Part shown: positions 12,513 to 24,774 of the stretch, piece after piece
Layout of the letters: each line of letters begins with the position of its first letter
Numbering within the stretch: position 1 is the first letter of the stretch
Source: Reticulitermes speratus
Taxonomy: Eukaryota; Arthropoda; Insecta; Blattodea; Rhinotermitidae
Direction of reading: 5' to 3'
DNA length: 64,000 bases
NCBI GenBank assembly: GCA_021186555.1
Contig: JAJKFL010000003.1
Span: 42,614,408-42,678,407, forward strand
Program-made: the position numbers and the translations under genes
Notes under the pieces: generated by a model
The model's database searches: none
Seen by the model: the letters and a program-made list of their open reading frames with translations, nothing else
Told to the model about the DNA's origin: nothing

Positions 12513-13316
12513 AAAGCTACTCTAGATGTAGCAGGTATGCCTCAGCAAAATTACAATGGATCAAGTAACAACGAATGTAGGCTGGTCACCTCATGTCACT
12601 ACACGTGGCATGTACGACCGCAATATAGACTATGTACTAATGACTGTCCTCAGCAAAATGACAAATTCCTTGTCCTAAATCACAGCTTGCATATCCGTCT
12701 GCTAGGGAACACATAAATATCATCTCCTTAAAATGTACACCAATTATGAATGACGTTCCTCCTAACAATGTCCTACGCCATTCACTGAGTTAGTTGAATG
12801 CTAAACCGGAATTTCTTTGCACAGCATTTTATTCGAGGAAGGTCCACTTCTGAATCTGAGCTTAAAGGTTGGATGTCTTTGTTAAGATTTTGTGTTTTTT
12901 TTACTTCCAGGAACGTTCTTGGTCAGGACTCTCAGTGTAATTGTGGATCCCCCAAGGTTATCATACGTAATCATACTGGCCTTCGACTCTCTATAAAATA
13001 GGAAGTTGATAGCGTCCTTAATAAGACTATAAACAGTGAAACAGCAACAGCAGCAATAACAAAAACAACAACAATGCAAATGGGGCTTACATTATAGACC
13101 TGAATTCAACACTACACAAGTGTAATATACCAATTGCGGTATTCGCCTACCCCATTACATACTCTATGCACTAATATCAGAGCAGTTTGCGCAAGCAGTA
13201 TCTCCCATGTAACAGGTAAAATTGCTTCAGATTCCGTGACATGTCAGGCGCAATGACAAAACAAACTCGGACCTTCTAACTCCCTCTTGAACAGCTGTTA
13301 GTCATTCACACAATCA

Positions 13317-13422
13317 CCCTCTACGCATGTCCTTCCCTGAACGCGAGAGAGAAAGTTTCGCACCCATATAAAAAACAGGCAAAATTATGGTTCTCTCTAC
13401 TTCAATCTTCACATTTTTCAAG
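13317..13422 (-). mobile_element. LINE reverse-transcriptase scrap (second duplication copy)
   Basis: Duplicate of the fragment at 4980-5085, carrying the same TIILPV motif region on the minus strand, 8337 bases downstream. Confidence 0.6.
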
Positions 13423-16400
13423 GAAAAAAAAGAGGAGACAAAATATTCTGCGCCGAATGTTAGCAAGAATTCCCACAGTTCAGTCTGTTCTTAATTTCTT
13501 CATGAACGCTATATGATTTGTGAGGTGTGTGCTGTACCAGCTAGACTGAAGCTTCCATCGAAGACTTTTAAACAGCTACTTGTAGGAAATACGAAAGGAG
13601 GGCGCTAGACACTACACAGAGAGGCAAGTAATAAATCACAAAAATTATGCGTATAACTGGGCATTATAAATGTCAACTTTTCAGTACGGAAAGAAATTTA
13701 ATTTTCTTTATTATGCTGTATTATTTCTCAGGTCCCGTTTGGGCTCTGTCTTTTTATTTTAACCCCAAAATAGTTCTTAACCAAATAAGTGTGGGAAACG
13801 CTGCACGAAACATAAGAACGCCTCACTGGGCCCTATCTTGAGCCATATGGTCCAGGTTTTTTCCTTCACATTATATTTATGACATATTGTAATATTACTT
13901 TTCCACAAACGTATACTGGCCTCCGAAATTCTGCTTTTTATTATGGTTGTTCGAAAAAATTATTCAATTTCCCAATGCTCAAACCGCATAATCACATAGC
14001 AAAGGCGAGGTTACGATGATCTAACATTCTTATGAATATTGTGTGCATTACATTTGAAAAAAAACATAAGAAGCCTACAGTTGGTTATACCGTTTTTCTC
14101 TTTTTCAGGACTGATCACAGGATGTTAGAGTTGTAGAAGGAAACTACGATAACAGAGTGCATAGTTTTAATGAGCGAAAAAATTTTTCACAAAAGTTGGA
14201 ATACCATTCACACGGAAGTGTTCTCGGAAGAGACATTATTATAATGGCTCTGGGACATGGTTCTACCCACCGGAATTTACAGCTTTTCTCCTGAGAATAA
14301 AGATGTCCACAGCATGAAGTCGATTGACGCTTAAACTCCAATATTCAAAGCCATTCTCTATGTCCCATGCGATCGATTCACAGGAGAGTCTTATTCAAAT
14401 TAATAAGCACTATTTTTTGCTCGATCTGTTGCCTTAAAATAAAAGTCATTTACTAGTTTTTGTATCTGTACTTGTAGTTCATTTAACGAAGTTGTCAGTG
14501 ACTCAGACTATATAGTGTGGAACAACTGGATGATAAGGGAATGGAATGGAAATGGAAGGAAGCGATTAAGGTACCAAGACTGAAGCACGCATTCAAAGGA
14601 GACGCGAGCATAAATTCAAGTGGTCACAGACTTGTCAATAGAGACTCCTATCTGCGAGTAAGTGTAACTTAAATACCGATCACACTCGCCGCGTCCTCTC
14701 ACGAGTGTGCTGTCTTGACTGCCAGTTTTCACCAACTTTCGTTCATGTTTCATTCTCACCAATCATTTCCGGTGCGATTTGTTCTTTTTTCAAAACCGAA
14801 AATTTACTCGAAGGAAGCCATTTTCAGTCAGCTGAAGTCACTTGAAACGGCAGATTTACATTAAACATCCTCAAAAAATTACTTTAGGTGATGCTTCGAG
14901 AGTTAAAAGTCTCTTACGGATGTGCTATGGAAATTACTTTGAAGGGAATGACAAGACGATGCAATAATTTGATCGATAAACTACTTTTCGAAAATAGCCT
15001 TGTTATTCAATAGCCACACCTCATACAGTCATGTCTCTTATATGTTTATGTTATTTTTTCAGGCAAGGTCTTGAAATGAGTCAATCTCCTGTCCAAGATT
15101 TCTTCCGCGTCGTCTAAAAAGACTCCGCTTTTCAGCAGTTAATTATTAAATGGTCCAGGCCAGACGGTCTGATCCATATAGACTTCCATATAATAATAAA
15201 TCACAAAAACAAATTAATTGCACATAAACACAGCATGTTTTTAATATTTAACTGAAGTGTGGAGGCGCACTTGTGAAAGGAAGTTACAAGGTTCTATTTT
15301 ACCTCAGGTCGAAGGTCTAGGATACTGCTGACATAGGGGTACCAAGAAAGAAGTGAAATGAAACCTATTCAGAAACTTGAAACAAAAAAGACATAGTCCT
15401 TCTTTCCTTTGCCTGAAGGAACGTGGACCAAAGAATTGCCCGGTGCTTGCTTCTAAGAATGTAGAAGGAAAAAAAGGAGAATGATTCCAGTACTCTAATC
15501 AAGATAACTTCATTTCTTCTTCGGGTTTTCTCTCACTCCATTCAGAGTTCAAGAAATGTTTTCCTTTGCCCTAACGTGTACATCTATTTCCGTGTTTTAC
15601 TGTGGCACAATATACTCAATTTATCACGGAAAATATAAGCAAGTAAGGTAGAGGGATATCGATTTGCTGGTTAATGCCACAAATTAAAGTGAGAAATTTT
15701 TTGAAAATTTAAAGTGGTTGAAACACAGTAAATACATCATTCATAAACATTTATGAAGTTCACTGAAATATGAATGATGGGACGTCAAAAGCAAGTATCA
15801 CGCGCTAGGGAACCAATACGTGAGACGTCCAGAGACAAGTGTGTTTTTATTACCCAGACAGTTCCTTTCCTGCAGGTGTCTCGATTACACTTCAGTATGA
15901 ATGTTTATTTCTGTCATGCGTGCAACATAGCACTCCCGTCTAATTCGAACTGAAGACTCATTTTAACAACGCAAACTCTTTATTTGTATACACAGGGGGT
16001 CAAAGCATGTGCATTCATTGAGACTCACTCACACTGCAACGAACTATTGAAGCTCTCCTGGAGAATGTTTCCCTCTCTCCCCATTCCACACTAATTAACT
16101 GCCTTTAGAAAGCATACTGTTACATACAGCATAGCAAAAGCAACCGTGAATGTAAACGCTTTAGCATAATCTTTCTTAATTTTTTTGCCGCAGATGCATT
16201 CGTGTAATTTGATACACCATAATACTCGTAGTAGCTGATTGGTGCACTTCTCACATATAGTGTTACACCAAATATCTGGTTAATTGTTTTGTGTTAAAAG
16301 CAAGAGAGGTCTATCTTGAAATTTTAAATGTTACAGTGGTTAAAAGCAACAAATATTTAAAACCATTTGTTAAAATATTATTCGATATTTTTCGGACAGG

Positions 16401-16633
16401 ACTTATAGAGTTCATCAAGAATACTTAAAATGTCAAACTATATGTCCTCTAAATATCTAAAAAATATGTTTACTAATATTATCACCAGTTGCGTCTGCGC
16501 TTTACTTCGACAGTTCTGTGCACAAACACACAAAGTGTCTGTTCCCGTTCCTCACTCGCTCTTCTTTAACAAAGAGAACCCTGAACCCTGTACTTACGAA
16601 TTCCTTATTTATTATAAAAAGTTTATTATACAG

Positions 16634-16948
16634 GGACCGAGAAAGCATCGTCGAAGCAGTAACTAGGTTACTGGCTGGAAAGCTGAGGATCTGTGTTTCG
16701 ATTCACGGCAGCAGCAAGAGATATCCTCTCTTCTTCAAATTGCACAGACCAAAAACGGCGCCCATCCAGCCTCTTATTCAATGAGTTCCAGGAAAGACTT
16801 CCCCGTGGATAGAGCAGCTGGAACCTGAAGCTGACCACTCACGTCCATCTAGTGCTGAGTTTCAGGATGAGGGGCACTATTACTGCAATGCTGCCTATGA
16901 CTACGTGGCGTGCACAGGAACGACAGCCTTCTATGAACACATTCCCAC
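16634..16948 (+). mobile_element. tRNA-derived SINE, family 3 (second duplication copy)
   Basis: Duplicate of the element at 8297-8610. It differs by one extra C near 16724, in the sequence GAGATATCCTCTC. Confidence 0.6.
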
Positions 16949-17187
16949 ATTTTCATCTTCGGTAATTTTCTATTATTCATCGAGATGTTTTCGCACAGCG
17001 CTCGCTTTATGAATGAAAGTATTTTCCAAGCAACGAAACTGCAGTTAATGTAAATAAATATAGATTTTGCGGAATAAATCGTCTACACCAGGAATGAAAC
17101 GCAGAGGAAGTAGAAAGTACTGTACGAACGGCTTTCTATTCGTGAAAACAGATAGAAACATTGGCGCATTATGTAGAATTATACCAT

Positions 17188-17216
17188 ATATGTATATATA
17201 TGTGTGTGTGTGTGCG
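17188..17216. repeat. TA/TG microsatellite (second duplication copy)
   Basis: Same tract as at 8850-8878, apparently with the same repeat number. Confidence 0.85.
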
Positions 17217-17436
17217 TTGCTTTTAAAACATGCGGGATAAATTTATAGTCACATCACTGCGGAATTCTAAGAAATATAGATTACGTTTGTCATAAAAAGA
17301 AATGTCATAATATGTCCTTTTATTAATGCAAGAATAAATAACCCCCCGAATGTGGTTCAGTTCTTAGAATCGCTACAATATTTGCAAAATTTAAAAAAAC
17401 AGCTCAATGATCAGACGGATGTTTAAAGAAACTTTT

Positions 17437-18269
17437 TTCGTAAAATAAAGAGCAACGTTTCTTAGACTAACATTTCCATCTAACCTATTAAGATTTACTT
17501 TATACGGAAACATTATTTCAGTTAGTAGAACAAATACAAAAATGTTTCAATGTACAAGTACTTAATCGAAGCATACAAATTGGAGAATCAAGGAATGGGA
17601 GAAGATGAGAGCTATAAGCTTAAATTTGTGCATCTGGGTAATGTAGATCAATAACAATTTATCACATCCCCAGAAATGTACTTGCAAGTTTTAACACACA
17701 AATGGAGGAGGAGGAGGACAGGAAGAGATGACTACGAATATAAGGTAAGAGAAGGTTCAATTTTTACAGTGATAGAACCCTAGGAGTTAATCCGTGATTA
17801 TTGTAGCTAAAGCATGTAAGTTAAAAAGGGATTTGCACGGCGTGCCTCTTCTACCATTGCAGTACACCACCACAGATTAAAAAATGCCTGTTGACAGTAT
17901 ACCTCTCTGTATTTGTTCTGCTGCTCCTTAGTGTAAATAATGGGCATGAAGAGATACTGCTATTTCGTAGCTGAGTTTTTATCCATATTAATGTTTGAGG
18001 AAAAGAGGGTGTTGTAAAAATAACAGCCAACTTTGATGCAGAGAAAAAGGTTTGTACATCCCCTTTTTAAAATTTATTCACAAATTTTTAAGCAGAGAAG
18101 TAATATAAATAAAATATAAATAAAATAATAACTGAAATATAAATAAGTACCTAAAAAGGCGCCATTCTTGTGTGAGGAAAAATACACTCTTACACATTTG
18201 CTGAATATTTGCAAAATTTTAAAGAAAACGATCCTTTCATGAAAAATTTACATATTCACCTACTGCACG
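17437..18269. other. Non-coding flank after the duplication
   Basis: AT-rich, no gene recognised. A short GGAGGAGGAGGA run lies near 17705 and ATAAATAAAAT-type tracts near 18110-18150. Confidence 0.55.
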
Positions 18270-18745
18270 ACACATGTCATGGAGCAGAGTCCTTCTTGAG
18301 AAACTAATCGTCGTGGAATTAAATACAAAATTTCTCGCTTTGTACTTAACTCAGATGTTCGTTATTATATTCACAAGAGCCCACAACTGGACCCCATTCT
18401 AAGCTAGATCAATCAAGACCACACCCTTACTCGCTGTATCCCCGGGATCGATCTAAGTTGTTATGCTCCTAACTAATTCAACAAAGGTTTAACTCTCCGG
18501 CTAAAATTTGGAATGCGCTTCTCGTCTTCTCCACATACTATATGTACTGCCCACTTCATCTGCTTTGATTCGTTCGTCCTAATAATATCTGACGATGAGT
18601 GCCTTTATGAAGCTTCTTTATAAGAAGTTCCGTAACGCCGCCTCTTTTACTGGATTTCTCTTAGTTCCAATATCCTCCTCAACTTCCTGTTATCAAACAC
18701 CCTCAATCTATGTACTTCGTCCTTTACGAACAAGCGCGCAATTTT
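18270..18745 (-). mobile_element. LINE 3' end relic (family of the 40.2-kb LINE)
   Basis: On the minus strand, frame-shifting pieces read RLRVFDNRKLRRI, then DIIRTNESKQMKWAVHIV, then a WALVNI-like segment. In order, these match [33 protein letters not shown] and [14 protein letters not shown] of the LINE at 40187-40936. The untranslated tail also matches: TTCTCAAGAAGGACTCTGCT on the minus strand near 18280-18310 is nearly identical to that LINE's 3' UTR. It is an old, 5'-truncated copy with several frame breaks and is not functional. Confidence 0.75.
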
Positions 18746-19509
18746 GTAGGTCTGTGTACATGCCTTATGGTCCTACCTCGGCTCCGCTGGACTCCAATGT
18801 TCGAGGTCAAAGAGAGGTCTTTTAACTACATGCACGTAGGCCTAGTGTTTGTTCGCGAATAAAGTGGATGCAATGACTTGTTGTCATGTCCTCTACAATT
18901 AAAAGAGCTTTTGATGGATATTGTCCTAAAGTATTTTCACGTAAAGAAGATAAAAAGAATGGAGAGGAAAGACGATGTTTCTAAAGAATAAAGTGGAAAG
19001 AGGAACAACGGAGAAAGAGGTTAAGTAGATAAAAACAAAGGGAAGAAAGGAAATGAAGAAAGAGGTAATCGAAATGCTTTAAAGGAAAATATAGGAAGGA
19101 AAAAGGGGAGAATAATGACGTTAGGACAAACATATGTTAAGACTGGGATGGAATACTCGTGTGGAAGAAAGGATAGTGGTAATATTCGATGCAAATAAAG
19201 AATGGACTTTTGACAGGACGTCCTGAAATTCTTGACAAGAATATATCATTATGTTTTGACCTTTGTAATATAATTTCAAAACTCATGTTATATTAAATAG
19301 TATTTAATCTGTAAATTACTGTAACATTTTCGGGTAAATTTCTAACTTCCTTTATATTCCTAAATCGTAAACATGACACTGATTGTAAATTTAAACATGG
19401 GCAGAAAGACTTTACGACAGGAATTTCCCATTCTAGAATCATGTAACTTACAACTGTCGTTAAGTCAATGAGTGCAACTTTGTATCACTTCATATTCTCA
19501 TCTCAGATC
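18746..19509. other. Non-coding spacer
   Basis: Purine-rich plus strand around 18940-19140 (AAGGAAATGAAGAAAGAGG type). No gene or element recognised. Confidence 0.5.
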
Positions 19510-21237
19510 TTCATTCATTCATTCAAACCTAGTCTGTCTTACACGAGGTCCTTATCCTCTTCCAAAGCGTATTCCCCAAAGAGCATGATCTAGTGCTTCC
19601 TCATTCAAATTCCAATTTCTTTCCTTTTCTTGAAGGTTATCCAGTAGCTGCTTACGTCTTCTTCCTCTTCTTCCTGTCACTTCTATCCTTTATTCCATCT
19701 TTCCATCAATAACGTGTTTTAGAAGTCAGTTCCTACGCAAGATGTGACCAATTTAGTTAGCCTTCATTCTTTTATTGTATGTAGGATATTCCTCTCCTCC
19801 TTGACTCTATATAATACCTCATCTTTAACACGATCACTCCAAGTGATCTTCTCCTTCCTGCTCCAGAGGCATATTTCAAACCTTTAAAGTTATTTCTGAT
19901 CTACTTTCCGAAGCTCCCAAGATTCAGCACCATATAAAGCTATGGTCTATATGTAGCATTTTACCAGTTCCTTCCTTAAATTTAAGTCCAATTTCATGGT
20001 GCAGAGAGCCTTTTTCCTGTTTAATGCTGCTTTTTCCGTGGCAATCCTGTATTTAATTTCACGTGTACACCTTGCGTCTTTTGTCTTTGGTCTACTATAA
20101 TGTGTACTGGGATGGCTGCCTTGATATTCTCATTACCTTAGTTTTTTCCAAGTTCATTTCAATTTCATGGCATCTTCCAATTTCAATTAGTCTATATAGC
20201 ATGCCCTGCATTACCGTTTCATCCTTAGCCTGCAACACAAGGACATCTGCGTGTTTCACAGGGCGAAATACTTGTCCTATTTTGAAGTATCCAAACTCTT
20301 AATGAGCTTCCTCGGTAAGATATTCGATGTATAATTTGAACAGAATCGGTGACAAAGAGCACCCATGTCTAACTGTTCTTCCAGACTTCACACTTCTAAT
20401 GTCCCCTTGGTCCAGTCTTCCCTTAACTCTCTCATCCTTGTACAATTTGCTGATCAATCTTCTTTTGCGCCAGTCGATACCATTTTCCTTTAGAATCTGC
20501 ATAGAATCTGCATTGCTTTGGTCCATTTTGCACAGTCAAATGCCTTCTGCCAAAATATTAAGCAATCACAGAATTTTTCATCTATGTCCGAAGTTGGTTC
20601 TGATATTATTCTCAGCATCCCAGTTGCATTCCTATTTCCTTTTCATCTTCTAAATTCAATATTATCTTCACCAAGTACGTCCTCAGATTCCTTTTCAATC
20701 CTTTTTTTTTTTGTATGCTCGCAACTATCTCTACTACATACGCAATGAGGCTGATTGTGCAATGGTCGCTGCCTTTTGTAGCTTTTGGCTTCTTCTTTAG
20801 GGCAATCACTGTAACTTCAAAGAAATCCTTGGGCCACTCTCAAGTTCCGTATGGCTAGTTGATCGGTTTTATCATTAGTTTGAGACCATCTTCTCCCAAC
20901 TATTTGAGTAGATCCCCAGTTACATCACAATCTCCATCTCACTATGTTTTCTTTGCACAATATTGCTTCACCTCTTTCAGCCCTCTCCCCTCCGGAATTA
21001 ATACAACATATAATCGCCACTTCGAATTTAACCTTCCCCTTTCAACCGCACTTCATTAACACCTAGAACAGACACTGCGTTTTCCTCCATCTCCTTTTTC
21101 ACTTTCTTCAATTTGCCTCTTGATTCAAGGTCTTTGCTTTCAACGTTCCAATCTTGTAGCTGTGATGTTCCTGCTATTTCAGTTTGTATACCTTGTTTCT
21201 GTAAAACTTACTGCGTGGTATTTCCTCTAGAAACACT
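19510..21237 (-). mobile_element. Degenerate RTE/BovB-like LINE with endonuclease and RT pieces
   Basis: On the minus strand, from 21190 downward, the pieces are: an endonuclease start resembling the RTE/BovB type (DWNVESKDLESRGKLKKVKK, then SVLGVNEVR); a reverse-transcriptase start near 20880-20620 (EWPKDFFEVTVIALKKK, CTISLIAY); the RT block VRHGCSLSPILFKLYIEYL near 20300-20370; a C-terminal block with RNILHTIKRMKANWIGHILR-type sequence near 19760; and a (GAAT)n-type tail at 19510-19525. Most of the endonuclease C-terminal half is missing between the first two pieces. There are many frame breaks and stops. Tail repeats and domain order fit an RTE-like non-LTR element. The clade is inferred from motif memory, not from a tree. 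It is an old relic. Confidence 0.85.
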
Positions 21238-21257
21238 CCCCCCCCCCCCCCCCCCCC
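21238..21257. repeat. Poly-C/G homopolymer, 20 bases
   Basis: Twenty consecutive C on the plus strand at the 5' edge of the LINE relic. Tracts this long are prone to length error in sequencing and to slippage in vivo. Confidence 0.9.
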
Positions 21258-23154
21258 GAAGGGTCAAATGGATGAGTAGTTTACCTCCGGATTGTTTTGT
21301 CTCCTGAGGAAGAATCTTGCATTTGTCTATGTTTTAGAAACAGATTATCCAGGAAAAGTAATATGCTAGTAATGTGCTAGGTTTTCAATTTGCTTTCCAA
21401 ATCGCAGTACAGCAGCCGTTCAAACCACTGCAGTCAGGCCTGTTGCTATACGATCATGAACCTCTTAAGCATCATTTGCTCTTTGCTTTAAGTCGCTACT
21501 GATTTCGGTGCCACCAAATCTGAAATACCTAGCGATAAGTAATCATGCGGAAAGCAATCATAAATCACCTTTTTTAACTGAAATTATACCAATGGAAGAC
21601 AGGAATATGAACATATTACAGCTACATAACCCACAATCATAAGTAACTATTCTTTGTGAGATTATTTGTGCCATTCTATCCACAAACAGTCAACTTAATC
21701 CTTCAAAAATCAGTGGTCATAATGTACCAGCCAGGGTTAACCCAAAAATCTCGATATTTTTCTCACGATTTATTTAAAAGATTCTTGAAATAAACACAGA
21801 TTATTCTAAAGACAACCTTATCCAACTGGTTTTTCTAATGGAAGCACAATGTGTTATCTGTGGCTATGGAATTAATTTTCATATATGCAGTGAATTAGTC
21901 TTAAATTATCTGCTTAAGTGTTAATTAATGGTATGGCTTTTCATAGGTCCGAATATGTCGTATTGAGAATGAATATAATTGTCTTCCTACCAAGTTATTC
22001 TTGGTTTCTTCTCTTTAAAGTAAACTAAGTTTTGTTCAAGGTGCAGAATGTGTAATATTGTCCTTCTGGTTCTTCATTTATCTATAAGCATTAATTTAAA
22101 AAATCGATTAAAGAAACATCCTTGTTTTTTTTTAAAATAACACTAATGACTAATGTTAGGTAGTCGAAAAAATAAAGCCGTTCACTGTCTAGATTAAACC
22201 CATCTAGCACACGTTTTTATTCTGATATTGCTTTATATACGTACAGCTAGACACTTTGTCACATTAGACGATTGTCTTTTTAGCACATTTTTGTGACAAA
22301 TATGACAAATGCCTTTAAGTCTCGATATAGGTTACAGAGAAGAAGACGGAGGAAAATGAAAAAAGCTGCAGAGACATAGACAAAGCAAACAACTGAACAA
22401 GATGGTAAGAGTGTGAAGACTACTAGTTCCAAAAACATGACTACTCTGAAACATAAAAATATAATTAATATAGTAGTAACGTAATTTTTTACAAGTTCCT
22501 GATACAGTCTATTGAATGAATTAATTATCTTGTAAGCTCACAAAAGGAAAAGGCTAGTTGATTTGATGCATACTGCTAAAACGAAGACCTTTGGAGGAAT
22601 ACTCCATTAGTCAACACCTCTTCAAACTCCTTAGCCTTGAATCGGACGTTTATTTAACCCTGTATACGAGATTATTACAGACATATTAACGAAGAGTGCA
22701 CTTGGCAATACCAAGAAAATTAGAATTTTTACGCTATCTGTAAGCTAAATAATTTTTCATTAACATCTACCTAAATGTTTATCAAACTAAAAGTTATATC
22801 AGGCGAATATCATAGTTAGAGTTACTACTTTTGAAAATGCTACTAAATTTGGCCTTCAACATTGTCCAACTAAATCCAAACTGCAAATTTTAAGAACGGT
22901 CCAAAATTAGTAAAAATATTAGGCAAAAATACGATAAATTTCCGAGAAGAAAACATTAAAGCAGGGACAATGGAGAGGACAAGATTAATTTAGTACATAC
23001 CCAAGAAAGAAATGAGAACTTGATGAAAGGATAAAACATATAAATTCAAATGATAAGAATTTTACCTTCGACAACATTAAATAATAACTTATAATAAAAA
23101 CATAAAACAAGAATATACGTACAAAATATTACGGAAATAATTAAATATCTTGAG
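21258..23154. other. Non-coding stretch
   Basis: AT-rich, with no ORF above background and no RNA gene or transposon end recognised over nearly 1.9 kb. Confidence 0.5.
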
Positions 23155-23345
23155 ATCTACGCTCTTCTGGGATATAACGCGGCGTCGTGTGGTAATTGTT
23201 TGCCGACGTTTCAGGACAACGTATCGGTCCCATCTTCAAGGGTCAAGAGTCCGAGAAGAAAAGAAAACCGGCAACCGTAACGTAGATTCTATACGGGAAG
23301 GTACGCGCAGGGTGGTAATCAGTAAGCGTGATAACAGCCAATAGG
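23155..23345 (-). mobile_element. Hammerhead-bearing retroelement relic A (Penelope-like type, tentative)
   Basis: On the minus strand at 23205-23239: TTGAAGA-T-GGGAC-loop-GTCCT-GAAAC-GTC. This resembles a hammerhead core with a 5-bp stem II (GGGAC with GTCCT) and the smallest possible stem III, ACGT, which is self-complementary and could only pair between two molecules. The first core base is T where C is expected. Downstream sequence (minus strand, CGGCAAACAATTACC and TATATCCCAGAAGA) aligns with relic B at 26700, so the two belong to one family. The plus-strand ORF across it (FWDITRRRVVIVCRRF) is antisense to this signal and is a repeat-derived reading, not a gene. No reverse transcriptase is visible nearby. 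Confidence 0.5.
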
Positions 23346-23659
23346 GTTGAACCAAGTTAAGCTTTCGATGTATTCTTGTGGTAAAATGTGAAACTGAAAA
23401 CGATTGTAATAACTTCTATCATCTGACGTACAAGTGAGAGATTCCCAAGCTGACTAAGAAAAGCGAATAATATAGGGAACGATACTGTAGACACCTACAT
23501 ACGATAAATAATTTGCATTTCATGCTAGCATTATAGGAAGCATTTAATGAAAACACGACTGCAATGAATGTTTCACATTAACACATCACTGCACTGTGTT
23601 TGTACGAAAATATCTGATCATAAATCGCCACGAGCCCGCGTAAGAATGAGGCAGGGACT

Positions 23660-23720
23660 AATGTTTGTAATATCTGGAGTAATATGTATAAGAATGTTTG
23701 TAATATCTGGAGTAATGTGT
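23660..23720 (+). repeat. 33-base tandem repeat, about 1.85 copies
   Basis: The unit beginning AATGTTTGTAATATCTGGAG occurs at 23660 and again at 23693. The only difference I see is A/G in AATATGT versus AATGTGT. Confidence 0.9.
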
Positions 23721-24753
23721 TTCAGACATTGGTAAGAAAACAATATACGTATTCTTTGCAATCGATTTCATTTTCTTAAAAGTTTCCAAATACTGGCTAT
23801 ATGTTTGGAGACTGCTTGCAATTTTTCATAATCTGTTAAAATACACACCCTCTTTAAGTTGAAGGAAGGCTCTCTTTTGTAATATTCAGCAGAAAGCGTT
23901 TAAAATGCCTAATACTGCTGCAGCTATGTAATTTTTCCACAAAAACTTATGACAATTCCCTGTCACAGGAAACATACGTAGGACGTCTCCTCATTTAGAC
24001 CTCTGTAATGTATATAGTTAGACAGGTAGATAAGCGCACATGTGTGTATACAGATGTGTGAGTACATAGTCTTTTGTGCGAGCGTGCGTACATTTGCCTG
24101 TAACTTAAAAGCCATGGGATATATCTTATATTTACTAACGGGAAAAAATTGCCATGATCCTCCGCAAAGGCTCAGTTCCGAAACCGTATAAAATGTCTTA
24201 CATATATTATATCATTCCGATACTTACTTCAGCGACATTTTCGTTCCTGCAACTACGTTGGACTCGAAATATGAGGATTCTAAGAAGAAAACAAAATTAC
24301 ACAAATGTTCTCTGTGTAATTAAGATGAATTTACCGATATCCTTTATGTGTTTTTATCGTTCAAAGACATGTACCTCCTAAACAATGAAAAATTATTTTA
24401 AATATTAATTACTTAAGTGCAAAAAATTAAAATACTGTAATTAATAGGAAACTCAGACAACATAAGTTCGCAAAATAATCCAAGAATTCAAATATTTGGA
24501 ATAATTTGTTCAATACAGGTTAATTATTAAAAATACTAGAACTAGATCTGTTTATATTGGCTTCTCAGCCCCTGCAGTGGAATTACTGCTTTTTCAGAAC
24601 GGAAGAGATATTTGGCTTCACTTTTCCTTTGAGCGATTTGCTCTTTCACACCGTTATGAACATGAAAACATTTAGAATTCGCGCCAGAAAATTAACGATA
24701 TTTGTATTATTGTACCTTGCCTTTTCAGACCGTCCATAACGATCTATAACGCC

Positions 24754-24774
24754 ATATATATATATATATATATA
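24754..24774. repeat. (AT)n microsatellite
   Basis: Uninterrupted AT dinucleotide run. Confidence 0.9.

Larger units (their letters stand above)
9091..17428 (+). repeat. Tandem 8.3-kb duplication, copy 2
   Basis: Second copy of the block at 756-9090, 8338 bp long. It begins at the junction where copy 1's end (GTTTAAAG) meets AAACTTTTCAAG and ends where AAACTTTT is followed by unique sequence TTCGTAAAA. Its internal elements lie 8335-8338 bases downstream of their partners in copy 1. The extra C near 16724 changes the reading frame of a chance ORF, so that ORF is not conserved coding sequence. Confidence 0.95.
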
